From: Actinocorallia aurantiaca | Lineage (GTDB): Bacteria; Actinomycetota; Actinomycetes; Streptosporangiales; Streptosporangiaceae | Direction of reading: 5' to 3' | DNA: 64,000 nt | NCBI RefSeq assembly: GCF_039533685.1 | Contig: NZ_BAAATZ010000009.1 | Coordinates: 248,001 to 312,000, forward strand | Shown here: piece after piece, positions 8,068-17,000 of the stretch | How positions within the stretch are numbered: position 1 is the stretch's first letter | Layout: each line of letters begins with the position of its first letter | Notes under the pieces: model-generated | Told to the model about the DNA's origin: nothing | The model's input: the letters and a program-made list of their open reading frames with translations, nothing else | Database searches by the model: none | Translations under genes and position numbers: made by a program

Positions 8068-9837
8068 TCAGTCGCCGAACTGCTGGATCTTGTCCTTGAA
8101 CAGGGTGGTGGCGATCGAGGCGCGGCGGGGCTGGCCCTTGCGGAACGCCTCGGCGAACTTCTCGGCCTGCTCGTGCTCGACCTTGCCGGGCATCGGGGGT
8201 TCGTCCGGGTTGACGTCGATGTCGACGAGGGCGGGGCCGTCGTGTGCGAGGGCCTGGACGAGGGCCGGGCGGACGTCCTCGGGCTTTGTGATCTTCGCGC
8301 CGAAGCCGCCGCAGGAGCGGGCCCAGGGGGAGAAGTCGGCGACGGGGTGTTCGGAGAAGCGGACGCCGTGCTCGGGGTAGCCGAGGACCATCTGCTCCCA
8401 CAGGATCTGGCCGAGGGAGTTGTTGTTGTTGATGACGACCTTGACCGGCAGGTCGTTGTGGACGGCGGTGAGGAACTCGGCCATCAGCATGGAGAAGCCG
8501 CCGTCACCGATGTAGGCGATGATCTGGCGGCCGGGGAAGGCGTGCTGCATGGCCAGGGCGTAGGGCAGGCCGGGGGCCATCGACGCGAGGTTGCTCGACA
8601 GGTAGAAGCCGCGGTCGCCGCGGATCGTCCAGTGGCGGGCCGCCCAGGTGGTGATGGTGCCGCTGTCGCAGGTGAGGATCGCGTCGTCCGCGGCGAGGTC
8701 GTCGAGGACGCCGACGACGTACTGGGGGGCGATGGGGTCGCGTTCGGGGTTCTGGAGGCTCGCCATCCGCCGGCGCCAGTCGTTCATCTTCTCCTGGTAC
8801 TTCACCAGATGTGCGCGGTCCTGGCGGCGTTCGAGCAGCGGGAGCAGCGCGCGGAGGCCCTCCTTGGCATCTCCGATCATGGGGACCTCGGTGGGCAGGC
8901 GGGCTCCGGCGCGGGCCGGGTCGGCCTCCAACTGGACGACGCGCACCGAGCCGGGCTCGGGCAGGTGCTTGGTGTAGGGGAAGTTGGTGCCGATCATGAA
9001 CAGGGTGTCGCAGTCCTCGGCGAGCTCCTCGCCGGGGCGGGTGCCCAGCAGGCCGATGCCGCCGACGGAGAACGGCGAGTCGTCGGGGACGGCGGCCTTG
9101 CCGGGGAGAGTCTTGATGACGGGGGCGCCCAGCGCGTCGGCGACGGCCAGGATCTCCTCGCGGGCGTGCAGCGCGCCCGCACCGGCCAGCAGGGCGATTC
9201 GCTCTCCCTCGTTGAGCACCCGCGCGGCACGCTCCAGGTCCTCGGCGCGCGGCGTTCCGGGCGCGGGGAGGAAGACGGGGGCGGTGGCCGGAGGGCGGGC
9301 CTGGGCGACGTGCTGCCATGGGTCGGCGCCGGCGTCGGCGACCTGGACGTCGTTCGGAAGGCTCAGGTGGGCGACGCCCCGGCGGGCCAGCGCGGTGCGG
9401 ACGGCGAGGTCCACGACGCCCGGGAGCTGCACCGGATTGTCGACGACCAGGTTGTACTCCGCGACGTCGGCGTAGAGGTGCTCCACGGGCACCTCCTGCT
9501 GGTAGCCGCTGCCGAGGACGGCGGTCTCCTGCGTTCCCGTGATGGCGAGGACCGGCGCGTGGTCGAGTTTGGCGTCGTAGAGGCCGTTCAGCAGGTGGAT
9601 GGCGCCGGGGCCCGAGGTGGCCAGGCAGACGCCGAGCCTTCCGGTGGCCTTGGCGTGCGCGACGGCCATGAACGCGGCGGACTCCTCGTGCCGCACGAGC
9701 AGGAACCTGATCCGGTCCTGATGCCGGCGCAGGGCCTCCATGATGCCGTTGATGCCGTCGCCCGGCAGTCCGAAGACGGTGTCGACACCCCAGTCGATCA
9801 GACGTTCCACCAGGTCCTCGGCAGCGATTCGTCCCAT
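8068..9837 (-). CDS. ThDP-dependent pyruvate oxidase/dehydrogenase (PoxB-like)
   Basis: A 589-residue thiamine-diphosphate enzyme of the acetolactate synthase/pyruvate oxidase superfamily. It most resembles PoxB-type pyruvate:quinone oxidoreductase, which would turn pyruvate into acetate and CO2 with electrons passed to quinone at the membrane. The PYR domain has the catalytic Glu in RHEESAAFMA (about 51). A central FAD/NAD-type domain is at about 190-330. The PP domain has the ThDP motif GDGGFSMLMAEFL ... VINNN starting near residue 443. The start is ATG 9837 (MGRIAAEDLVERLIDWGVDTVFGLPGDG), as in homologues; the open frame extends 54 codons further with no good signal. Acetolactate synthase or sulfoacetaldehyde-type activity is not excluded. 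Confidence 0.82.
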   Translation of the reverse strand: MGRIAAEDLVERLIDWGVDTVFGLPGDGINGIMEALRRHQDRIRFLLVRHEESAAFMAVAHAKATGRLGVCLATSGPGAIHLLNGLYDAKLDHAPVLAITGTQETAVLGSGYQQEVPVEHLYADVAEYNLVVDNPVQLPGVVDLAVRTALARRGVAHLSLPNDVQVADAGADPWQHVAQARPPATAPVFLPAPGTPRAEDLERAARVLNEGERIALLAGAGALHAREEILAVADALGAPVIKTLPGKAAVPDDSPFSVGGIGLLGTRPGEELAEDCDTLFMIGTNFPYTKHLPEPGSVRVVQLEADPARAGARLPTEVPMIGDAKEGLRALLPLLERRQDRAHLVKYQEKMNDWRRRMASLQNPERDPIAPQYVVGVLDDLAADDAILTCDSGTITTWAARHWTIRGDRGFYLSSNLASMAPGLPYALAMQHAFPGRQIIAYIGDGGFSMLMAEFLTAVHNDLPVKVVINNNNSLGQILWEQMVLGYPEHGVRFSEHPVADFSPWARSCGGFGAKITKPEDVRPALVQALAHDGPALVDIDVNPDEPPMPGKVEHEQAEKFAEAFRKGQPRRASIATTLFKDKIQQFGD

Positions 9838-10023
9838 GGGGTAACCCGTGCCCCGGCGTGCGAGGGTGACACGTTGTTTGTCGTATAAGTGGGTGATCGG
9901 GAAGCGACCCGAGAAAGCGGAAGAGGAAACTGTAACGCCCGGCCGGGAACATCCGATGTACCGAGGTCGTTGGTCATCTGCATCCAAGTGCAGGCACACG
10001 TTTCCACTGGGAGTTTACCACAC

Positions 10024-12402
10024 ATGCCATCTAGGGCGCTCGTGGAAGAGCAGGAAAAAGTCACCTGGCTGTACGGGCTGCTGGACGCCGCCCGGGCTCG
10101 GGCCGAGGGGTCGGAGCGGATCGAGGCGGGTGGCGGCGGGGGGTTCCAGCAGCGGGTGGACCGGGAGACGGCCGTCCATGAGAAGGAGAAGAAGCTCGCG
10201 CAGTACGCGGCGGTCGAGCACGGGCTGTGCTTCGGGCGGATCGACCGGAAGGACGACACGCTCTACATCGGGCGGATCGGGTTGCGGGACGAGGAGGGCG
10301 ACCCGGCGCTGATCGACTGGCGGGCGCCCGCGGCGCGGCCGTTCTACACCGCGACCGCGGCCGATCCGGAGAAGCTGGTGCGGCGGCGGCATCTGCACAC
10401 GCGGGGGCGGAAGGTCGTCGATCTGGACGACGAGGTCTTCGACCTGGAGGCGATGCGGCCGGGGGATCGGGCGTCGCTGGTGGGGGAGGCGGCGCTGCTC
10501 GCGAGCCTCCGGCGGGGGCGTACGGGGCGGATGAGCGACGTCGTCGCGACGATCCAGGCGGAGCAGGACGAAGTCGTCCGGGCCGGTTTTCAGGGGATCC
10601 TGGTCGTTCAGGGTGGGCCGGGGACGGGGAAGACGGTCGCGGCGCTGCACCGGGCCGCCTACCTGCTCTACACGTACCGGGAGACGTTGAGCCGGCGCGG
10701 GGTGCTCATCGTGGGGCCCAACCCGACGTTCCTGCGGTACATCGAGCGGGTCCTGCCCGGTCTCGGCGAGACGGACGTCGCGTTGTGCCCGCTCGGGACG
10801 CTGTACCCGGGGGTGCACGCCACCGCGACGGAGACGCCGGAGGCCGAGGCCGTCAAGGGCGACGGGCGGATGGCCGAACGGCTGGAGGAGGCGCTGAAGG
10901 CCCGCCAGCGCGTCCCGGACGAGGACGTGACGTTCGAGGCCGACGGGATGCCCGTCACGCTCACGAGCAAGGCCGCCCTGCGGGCGCGTGAGCATGCGCG
11001 CAATGTCAGAGCTCCGCACAACGTCCAGCGGCGCGTGTTCGTCCACGACGTCCTCGCGGCGCTCGCCGAGGACCAGCTGGAGCGGATGGAGCGCGAGACC
11101 GACGAGCCGTTGCAGCGGCTCCTGGAAGAGGGCGGGCTGAGCAAAGAACTGCAGGAACTGCTTAAAGAGCCCTCCCGCCTGCGCGAGGACCACGATCTGG
11201 AACTGGCCAAGGAGACGCTCTGGGACGACCCCGAAGTGCGGCGTCTCATCGACTCCCTGTGGCCGGAACTCACCCCGGAACGCTTCCTCAACGACCTGTA
11301 CGCCGACCCGGAGGCACTCCGGCACATCGGCTGCCCGGAGCTGCGAAGAGCGCCGGGCTCCCCGTGGACGGTCGCGGACGTCCCGCTGCTGGACGAGGCC
11401 GCCGAGCTCCTCGGCGTGGACGACAGCGCGGACAAGGCCGCCGAGCGCCGTGAGGAGCAGCGGCGCCGCGAGGAGGAGCGCTACGCCAGGGGCGTCCTGC
11501 AGATCTCCGGTCTCACGGAGGTGGACGCCGGGATGCTCGCCGAACGCCAGCGGGAGGAGCGCGGCCCCGTCACGGCCGCCGAAAGGCTCGCCGACCGGGA
11601 GTGGGCGTACGGGCACGTCATCGTGGACGAGGCGCAGGAACTGTCCTCCATGGCGTGGCGCGCGGTGATGCGCCGGGTGCCCGCCAAGTCGATGACGATC
11701 GTCGGCGACCTCGCCCAGACGGGCAGCGCGGCGGGCGCCCGCGACTGGGCGGAGATGCTGGAGCCGTTCGTGGGGGACCGCTGGCGGGAGCTGCGGCTGC
11801 TGGTCAACTACCGCACACCCGGCGCGATCATGGCGGTGGCCGAGGACGTGCTGGCGAGCGTCGACCCGCACGCCGTCGCGCCCCGCTCGGTACGGGAGGA
11901 GGGCGACCCGCCGAAGGCCGTCCGCATGGACGCACTCGATGGTCTCCCCGGCCTGGTCGAAGCCGAGCTGGAGCGGATCGGCGAGGGCCGTCTGGCCGTC
12001 ATCACCTCCCGGGCACGACGCCAGGAGGTGACCGCGGCCCTCCCGGACGCTCCGGCGGAGGTGACGCCCGAAGCCCTCGACCAGCCCGTCGTGATCCTGA
12101 CGGCGGCCGAATCCAAGGGCCTGGAGTTCGACGCCGTCGTCCTCGTCGACCCGGACGGAATCCGCGAGGAGTCCCCGAACGGAGGCCACGACCTGTACGT
12201 CGCCATCACCCGCGCGACGAGACGCCTCACCGTCATCCACTCCGGCGACCTCCCGCCCGAACTGCACCGCCTTGTACGAGAGGGGTCCCGGCCGTTCGAC
12301 GAGACCTCCCATCTGCTCAACAGCCCGGAGAACGCGCGCTGCCCGCGCGCCGCGACCGATCGGCTGGAGGCCGGTGAGGGGACCGGCCGGGAATCCGGCT
12401 GA
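10024..12402 (+). CDS. UvrD-like helicase, HelD/HelR-type RNA polymerase-associated protein
   Basis: Superfamily 1 helicase-like protein of 792 residues. The N-terminal coiled-coil arm (EEQEKVTWLYGLLDAARARAEG ... EKEKKLAQYAAVEHGLCFGRID) precedes Walker A GGPGTGKT near residue 197. Walker B VDEAQELS is near 534 and the C-terminal motif YVAITRATRRLTVIH near 731. The split 1A domain and arm are those of HelD, which enters RNA polymerase and releases it from DNA. One actinobacterial branch, HelR, protects polymerase from rifamycins. Start is ATG 10024 with GGGAG at 10009-10013. Co-location with rox makes the HelR role attractive, but I found no RAE-like repeat upstream. Generic HelD is the alternative. 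Confidence 0.82.
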   Translation: MPSRALVEEQEKVTWLYGLLDAARARAEGSERIEAGGGGGFQQRVDRETAVHEKEKKLAQYAAVEHGLCFGRIDRKDDTLYIGRIGLRDEEGDPALIDWRAPAARPFYTATAADPEKLVRRRHLHTRGRKVVDLDDEVFDLEAMRPGDRASLVGEAALLASLRRGRTGRMSDVVATIQAEQDEVVRAGFQGILVVQGGPGTGKTVAALHRAAYLLYTYRETLSRRGVLIVGPNPTFLRYIERVLPGLGETDVALCPLGTLYPGVHATATETPEAEAVKGDGRMAERLEEALKARQRVPDEDVTFEADGMPVTLTSKAALRAREHARNVRAPHNVQRRVFVHDVLAALAEDQLERMERETDEPLQRLLEEGGLSKELQELLKEPSRLREDHDLELAKETLWDDPEVRRLIDSLWPELTPERFLNDLYADPEALRHIGCPELRRAPGSPWTVADVPLLDEAAELLGVDDSADKAAERREEQRRREEERYARGVLQISGLTEVDAGMLAERQREERGPVTAAERLADREWAYGHVIVDEAQELSSMAWRAVMRRVPAKSMTIVGDLAQTGSAAGARDWAEMLEPFVGDRWRELRLLVNYRTPGAIMAVAEDVLASVDPHAVAPRSVREEGDPPKAVRMDALDGLPGLVEAELERIGEGRLAVITSRARRQEVTAALPDAPAEVTPEALDQPVVILTAAESKGLEFDAVVLVDPDGIREESPNGGHDLYVAITRATRRLTVIHSGDLPPELHRLVREGSRPFDETSHLLNSPENARCPRAATDRLEAGEGTGRESG

Positions 12403-12412
12403 CGAGACGGCG

Positions 12413-12448
12413 GGCCAGGACCATCAGCGGCGGCCGATGGTCCTGGCC
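12413..12448 (+). terminator. hairpin terminator after the HelD/HelR-type gene
   Basis: GGCCAGGACCATC (12413-12425) pairs perfectly with GATGGTCCTGGCC (12436-12448) across a 10-nt loop, just 10 nt after the helicase stop codon. There is no T-run, as is common in high-GC actinomycetes. The right arm lies inside the duplicated fragment of the repeat-protein gene. Confidence 0.6.
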
Positions 12449-12595
12449 GCGCCCGCCGCGATGGTCGTGGCCAGGATCCAGCCCGCCGCCACCCGCAGGT
12501 AGGAGAACCACTGGTAGGGGCCTTCGGGGTTGAAGGCGCGTTCCTGGCCCAGGTCCACGATCGGCAGCAGCAGGTCGACGGTGTACATGACGGGG
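12424..12595 (-). pseudogene. duplicated 3' end of the giant repeat-protein gene
   Basis: The minus strand encodes the last 54 or so residues (MYTVDLLLPIVDLGQERAF ... TIAAGAARTIGRR, stop at 12426-12424). They are nearly identical to the C-terminus of the protein at 14043-17540, with Gly-Pro region differences such as EGPYQWFSYLRV versus VGPYQWFSYLLV. The homology begins abruptly at 12595/12596, exactly where the TnpB element ends. Only this tail exists, so it is a fragment of a second copy, either produced by duplication or left after loss of a tandem paralogue. Confidence 0.8.
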
Positions 12596-12780
12596 GTCAA
12601 CTTCTCAGCCCTGAAAGGCCGAGCTTGCAGCTCTTCACCGCACCTGGCCGGTGTGGTTCAGGCCGCGTCGTCGGCAGCGTGACTCACTGCCCAGGCCGCC
12701 GCGCCACGTTGGGCGATGTTGCGGCCTGCGTTCACGTCGGCGTGCTCAGCGAAGCCGCACGACGTGCAATGGAAGGTGGA
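12596..12780 (-). ncRNA. predicted omegaRNA (reRNA) at the right end of the TnpB element
   Basis: TnpB nucleases are guided by RNA made from the 3' end of tnpB and the element's right end. Here a 7-bp stem (CTCGGCC at 12623-12617 with GGCTGAG at 12610-12604 on the minus strand, one G-T pair) is followed by AAGTTGAC at the element end. Transcription past it would use 12595 downward (CCCCGTCATGTACACC) as the guide. The upstream limit of the scaffold is a guess. That the guide is part of a neighbouring gene duplicate is seen directly; RNA production is inferred from the family. Confidence 0.45.
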
Positions 12781-13815
12781 CTGGTCGGACCGGTTACGTC
12801 TGCTGACGTGACCGCATGCGGAGCAGCCCTGTGATGTGTATCGGGGGTCTACGAACACCACCGGTACCCCCGCCAGGGCGGCCTTGTAGGAGACGAACGC
12901 GCCGAGCTGGGCGAACGACCAGGAATGCAGCGTGACCCGCTGGGGCTTGCGGAGCCGTACCCTGTCGCGGATGCCGCCCAGGTCTTCCAGGGCGATACCG
13001 CGGCAGGTGCGTTGAGCCTCGGTCACGAGCTTCTTGGCGATGCAGTGGTTGGTGTCGGCCGCGAAACGCGCCTCCCGGCCGGAGAGCTTGCGCAGCAGCC
13101 GCTTGGCGGACCTGGTGCCCTTCTTCTGGAGCCTGCTGCGCAGCCGCCGGTTCTTGTGCCGGACCTGGTTGAGGTGTTTGCCGGCGTGCCGGGTGCCGTC
13201 GCTGGTGGTGGCGATGTTCACGATGCCCAGATCCACACCCAAAAACCCGACCGGGTTACCCAATTCGGGCTCGGGGACCTCGCAGGTCGCCTGCAGATAC
13301 CAACTTCCGCCCCGCAGCACCAGATCGGACTCCCCGCGCCGGTACTCGGTGAGCATCTTCATCTGCGACGGCGAGCACTGGAACCCGATGCCCCTCACGC
13401 GGCCTCGGACGGTCCAGATCGAAACGGTGCGCGCCTCCAGCTGCCAGGACAGGCACCGGTCGTCGAACGGCTGGGCGGCGTCCTTGCGGAACCGGACCGG
13501 CTTGCCCTCCACGGCCTTGCGCCGCTTGGAGCCTTCCGGTCCGTAGTTCCCGGCCTTCAGGTTCGCTTTCAAGGTGGCGTAGGCCCCGGCGGCCTTGCGG
13601 ACGGCGTGCAGGGCGGGCTGGGCGGACAATCCCATCGCCTTCACCTCGCCGTACACCAGCCGCTGAAGCGGCCGCCCGCCCGTCACGCCGGTCTCGAACG
13701 CGCGGCGGGAGGCGTGGTCGGCGGCCCGGTTGCAAGTGCGCAGCGTCTCCCGCAGAGCCACCCGGGCGGCCTCGTCCGGGAGCAGCTTCACCTGCACCAC
13801 GAGCTTCACATGCAC
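12658..13815 (-). CDS. tnpB: TnpB RNA-guided endonuclease (OrfB_Zn_ribbon transposase)
   Basis: A 385-residue TnpB. The RuvC-like triad is intact: Asp195 in GVDLGIVNIATT, Glu near 277 in IALEDLGG and Asp360 in EHADVNAGRN. The zinc ribbon CSACGH ... CTSCGF sits between the second and third. An N-terminal OrfB helix-turn-helix-like region (VQVKLLPDEAARVALRETLRTCNRAADHAS) is complete. I chose GTG 13815 because AGGAG (13830-13826) is 10 nt upstream; the frame stays open to 13899. Such proteins cut DNA next to a short TAM, using the element-encoded RNA as guide, and help keep the element at its site. No frameshift or missing residue is apparent, so it may be active. Confidence 0.9.
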   Translation of the reverse strand: MHVKLVVQVKLLPDEAARVALRETLRTCNRAADHASRRAFETGVTGGRPLQRLVYGEVKAMGLSAQPALHAVRKAAGAYATLKANLKAGNYGPEGSKRRKAVEGKPVRFRKDAAQPFDDRCLSWQLEARTVSIWTVRGRVRGIGFQCSPSQMKMLTEYRRGESDLVLRGGSWYLQATCEVPEPELGNPVGFLGVDLGIVNIATTSDGTRHAGKHLNQVRHKNRRLRSRLQKKGTRSAKRLLRKLSGREARFAADTNHCIAKKLVTEAQRTCRGIALEDLGGIRDRVRLRKPQRVTLHSWSFAQLGAFVSYKAALAGVPVVFVDPRYTSQGCSACGHVSRRNRSDQSTFHCTSCGFAEHADVNAGRNIAQRGAAAWAVSHAADDAA

Positions 13816-13942
13816 AACATAGCGACTCCTCTCTAATGTCGAGATGATTTTCCGATCCCGGCATGCACAAAGGGGCGAAGCGCCGCCTACGACCTGCATG
13901 TTCGTTCTGTCTTCGTCGCGGGGTACCGGCGGGGTCCTCGCC

Positions 13943-14020
13943 GACGAACATCGACTCGTCTACAAAATCGTGGACGACCAGATCCGTATCGCCGCCTGCC
14001 GTTACCACTACGAACGCTGA
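13943..14020 (+). pseudogene. C-terminal fragment of a YoeB/Txe-type toxin
   Basis: Positions 13943-14020 translate as DEHRLVYKIVDDQIRIAACRYHY followed by ER and a stop. This is the diagnostic end of YoeB/Txe mRNA interferases, including the final RYHY. Just upstream, GGGTACCGGCGG resembles the GYWSRR motif but is out of frame, so the reading frame is broken, and the rest of the toxin and its Axe/YefM antitoxin are missing. The fragment lies between the TnpB element and the repeat-protein gene and is non-functional. Confidence 0.65.
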
Positions 14021-14042
14021 CCGGGTCCGCGCTTGCCAGGGT

Positions 14043-17000
14043 TCAGCGGCGCCCGATGGTGCGGGCGGCGCCCGCGGCGATGGTCGTGGCGAGGATCCAG
14101 CCCGCCGCCACCAGCAGGTAGGAGAACCACTGGTAGGGGCCGACCGGGTTGAAGGCCCGTTCCTGCCCCAGGTCCACGATCGGCAGCAGCAGGTCGACGG
14201 TGTACATGACGGGGTTAAAGTCCGGGTGCTCGTCGGCCTTGACCGGCCCGGGTTCGGTGATCGAGAACACCACCGAGCCGATCACGACGAGCAGGGCGAG
14301 CCAGGTCGCGGCCCGCATCGGCTGGTAGCCGTAGCCGACCGTGACGTCCTGCAGCCGTCCCCACATCCGGCTCGCGCGGGAGGCGGTGCGGCCCTGGCGG
14401 CGCTCCCTGGCCAGCAGGACGGTCTGGGCGTGGCGCTGCTGGCCCAGTGCGGTGTAGTGGGCGGCGAGCTGCTCGTAGGGCTGCGGCTGGAAGCCGCGCG
14501 GATCCCTGCCCAGCCAGTCCAGCCGGGTCTGCGGGTCGAGCCGGGGCTCCAGCGCCTCGTAGGTCAGGCCGTCGAGCTCGATCGCCTCCGGCCAGTTCTC
14601 CGGGTCGTCCTCCAGGATGCCGAGGCGGGCGTGGCTGAGTTGCACGATCCCGTCCAGCCGGGTGTGCTCGAACAGGAGGCGGCCCGCCTGCAGCCCCTTG
14701 GCGGCGAGGGCCCTCCCCTCAGGGCGCTCCAGGACGGTGTCGCGGAGCTGGAGGGTCCGGCCGATCCGGGCCTCGGCGACGCGCAGCGTCCCCTCGAAGC
14801 GGGTCCGCGTCAGGAACACGTCTCCGACGACCTCGGCGAGCGACAGCCGCAGGGCCACCCGGCCGGGGTTGACGAACTCGGTGTCCAGGGCGGTGAACAG
14901 GTCGGAGATCCGGGCGCCGCGCAGGTTGATCTCGCCTTCGATCCGGGCGCCGCGCAGCCGCAGGGTGCGGGTGTTCAGGCCGTCGGCGAGGATCGCGTAC
15001 TCCCCGTCCCCGGTCAGCCGGACGTCGTCCAGATGGGTCTGTCCGGTGACCTGGCTTCCGCGCAGGACGATCCGGCCGGCGGCGGTGAGGCCGTTCAGCA
15101 GCAGCCCGCCCGCGGTCATCCAGCTGGCCAGCAGCGCCGGATCCGTTCCGGCCGCGGTGAGATGGGCGTCGGCGAACTCGACGACCCCCGACAGCTGGGA
15201 GCCGCGCAGCGACACCTTCCCCTCGGCCCGCAGCCGCGCCATGCGGACGTTGACCGCGCTGAGCCCCTCGGCGGCGAACGCCTTGCCCTCGGAGTCGCCG
15301 ACGAAGACGGCGTCCTCGGCGGAGAGGTCGGCGGTGATCTGCGCCCCGCGCAGTGAGATCCGGCCCCGGGCGCTCAGGCGGTCGAGCAGCACCTGGCCCG
15401 CGACCAGGCCGTTGCACAGCAGCGCCACCCCGTCGATCTCGCTGGTGATCCGCGCCCCGGCCAACCGGAAGTCCCCGGCCACCTGTGCTCCGCGCAAAGA
15501 GACCCTGCCCTCGAACCCGGCGTCGTCGGCGATGAGATGCACCGCGTTCAGACCGGCGGCCGACACGGCGCGTCCGTCGACGTCGGCGCCGACCTGCGCC
15601 CCGGTGAGCACCACGTCCCCGGCGATCTGGCTCCCGAGCAGCGATATCCGCCCCTCCGCGACCAGCCCGTCGGCGGAGATCCCCCCGGCCTCCAGCCCGT
15701 CGGCGGACAGGGACAGCCCCTCGCCGTCCATGCCCAGCTTCGCCCCGTGCAGTTCCAGGTTCCGGGTGAGCCGCGCGTCGTCGAAGACGAGCGGGCCCTC
15801 CGCCTCCAGGCCCCGGACGCAGACGCCGCCCGCCACGAGGCTCACCGCGCTGAGCGCCCGCCGCCCGGCGCCGTGCGTCCCGATGCGGGCTTCGGCGAGG
15901 TCCATCTCCCGGACGAGGCGGGAGTCGTCGAAGTCCACCGGGCCCTCGGCGCGCAGCCGCCGGGCCAGGATCCCGCCCGCTTCGAGGCCGGTCGCGGTGA
16001 GCGACCCGCCGCGGGCTTTGAGGTGGGCGTCGGTGAGGTCGAGCTCGCGGGTGACGCGGGAGTCGGAGAAGACGACGTGCCCTTCGGAGACCAGTCCCGC
16101 GGAGCGGACGCTGCCCGCGGTCAGCCCGGCGGCGTCCAGAGCGCGGTCCCCGACCTCCAGACGGGAGGAGCTCAGATCGAGGTCGCCGGTGACGCGGGCG
16201 TTGACCAGGGAGAGCCGGCCGGCGGCGTGGAGGCGGGGGAGGAGGACGTTGACGGCCTCCATGTTGTCGGCGTCCAGGCACTGGCCGTCGGCGTCGGGGG
16301 TCAGACGGCAGTCGCCCATCCGGACGTCGCCGGTGAAGGCGGCGCCGCGCAGCAGGACACGGCCTTCGGCGTGCAGGGAGTCGGCGGACAGGCCGCCGGA
16401 GCGGATGCGGTCGCCGCGCAGGGCGTGGCCGTCGGGGCCCGCCTTCAGCCGGGCGTGGGAGAGGTGGATCTCGCCGATGTCGGTGTTGCGGAGGGAGACG
16501 CGGCCTTCGGCGGTGAGGCCGTCGAGGCGGGCCGTCGCCGCGGTCATGCCGTCGGCGGCCAGGGCGGCGCTGTTCGGCACGGCCGTCAGCCGGGCGCCGA
16601 AGAGTTCCAGGTCGCCGGTGAGGCGGGCGTTGACGAGCCGGACCTGCCCGCCTTCGACGACGAGGCCGCGGGCGTGCAGGCCGGAGAGGGACGCGGCCTC
16701 CAGGTTGAGGGAGGAGTCCTGGAGCCGCGCGTCGGTGAGGGTGAGCGCGGCGCGGAGCGTGGCGCCGATGAACCGCACCTCGCCGACGGCGCTGAACCCC
16801 TCGTTGAGCCACAGCGCCCCGTCGGCCCGCAGGCCGCCCGCCGCGATCGCGACCCGGCCCGGGTTGGCGACGGCGGCCGAGCGCAGCGTGAAGGACCCCC
16901 CGATGTGGGCGTTGTCGAGGCGCAGCGCGCTCCACTGGTCGGCCGAGGTGATGCGCGCGTCGGAGAAGCGCACCGCGCTGCCGAACCGGGCGTGCGGCAG

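Larger units (their letters stand above)
12596..13900 (-). mobile_element. TnpB-only IS200/IS605-type element
   Basis: The unit consists of tnpB plus a right-end hairpin. The right boundary can be placed at 12596 because homology to the resident repeat-protein gene stops there, and the element side ends in GAAGTTGAC after a stem-loop. The left boundary is uncertain: a small GC hairpin lies near 13875-13895, and the decayed YoeB fragment starts after it. There is no tnpA (Y1 transposase), so the element cannot move by itself. The flanks are not simple halves of one target gene, so insertion was followed or accompanied by rearrangement. Confidence 0.65.

Noticed and set aside
9838..10023. RAE-like element upstream of the HelD/HelR-type helicase
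   Set aside because: I searched for the GGGGCTTGCGGCAAG core on both strands and found nothing close.
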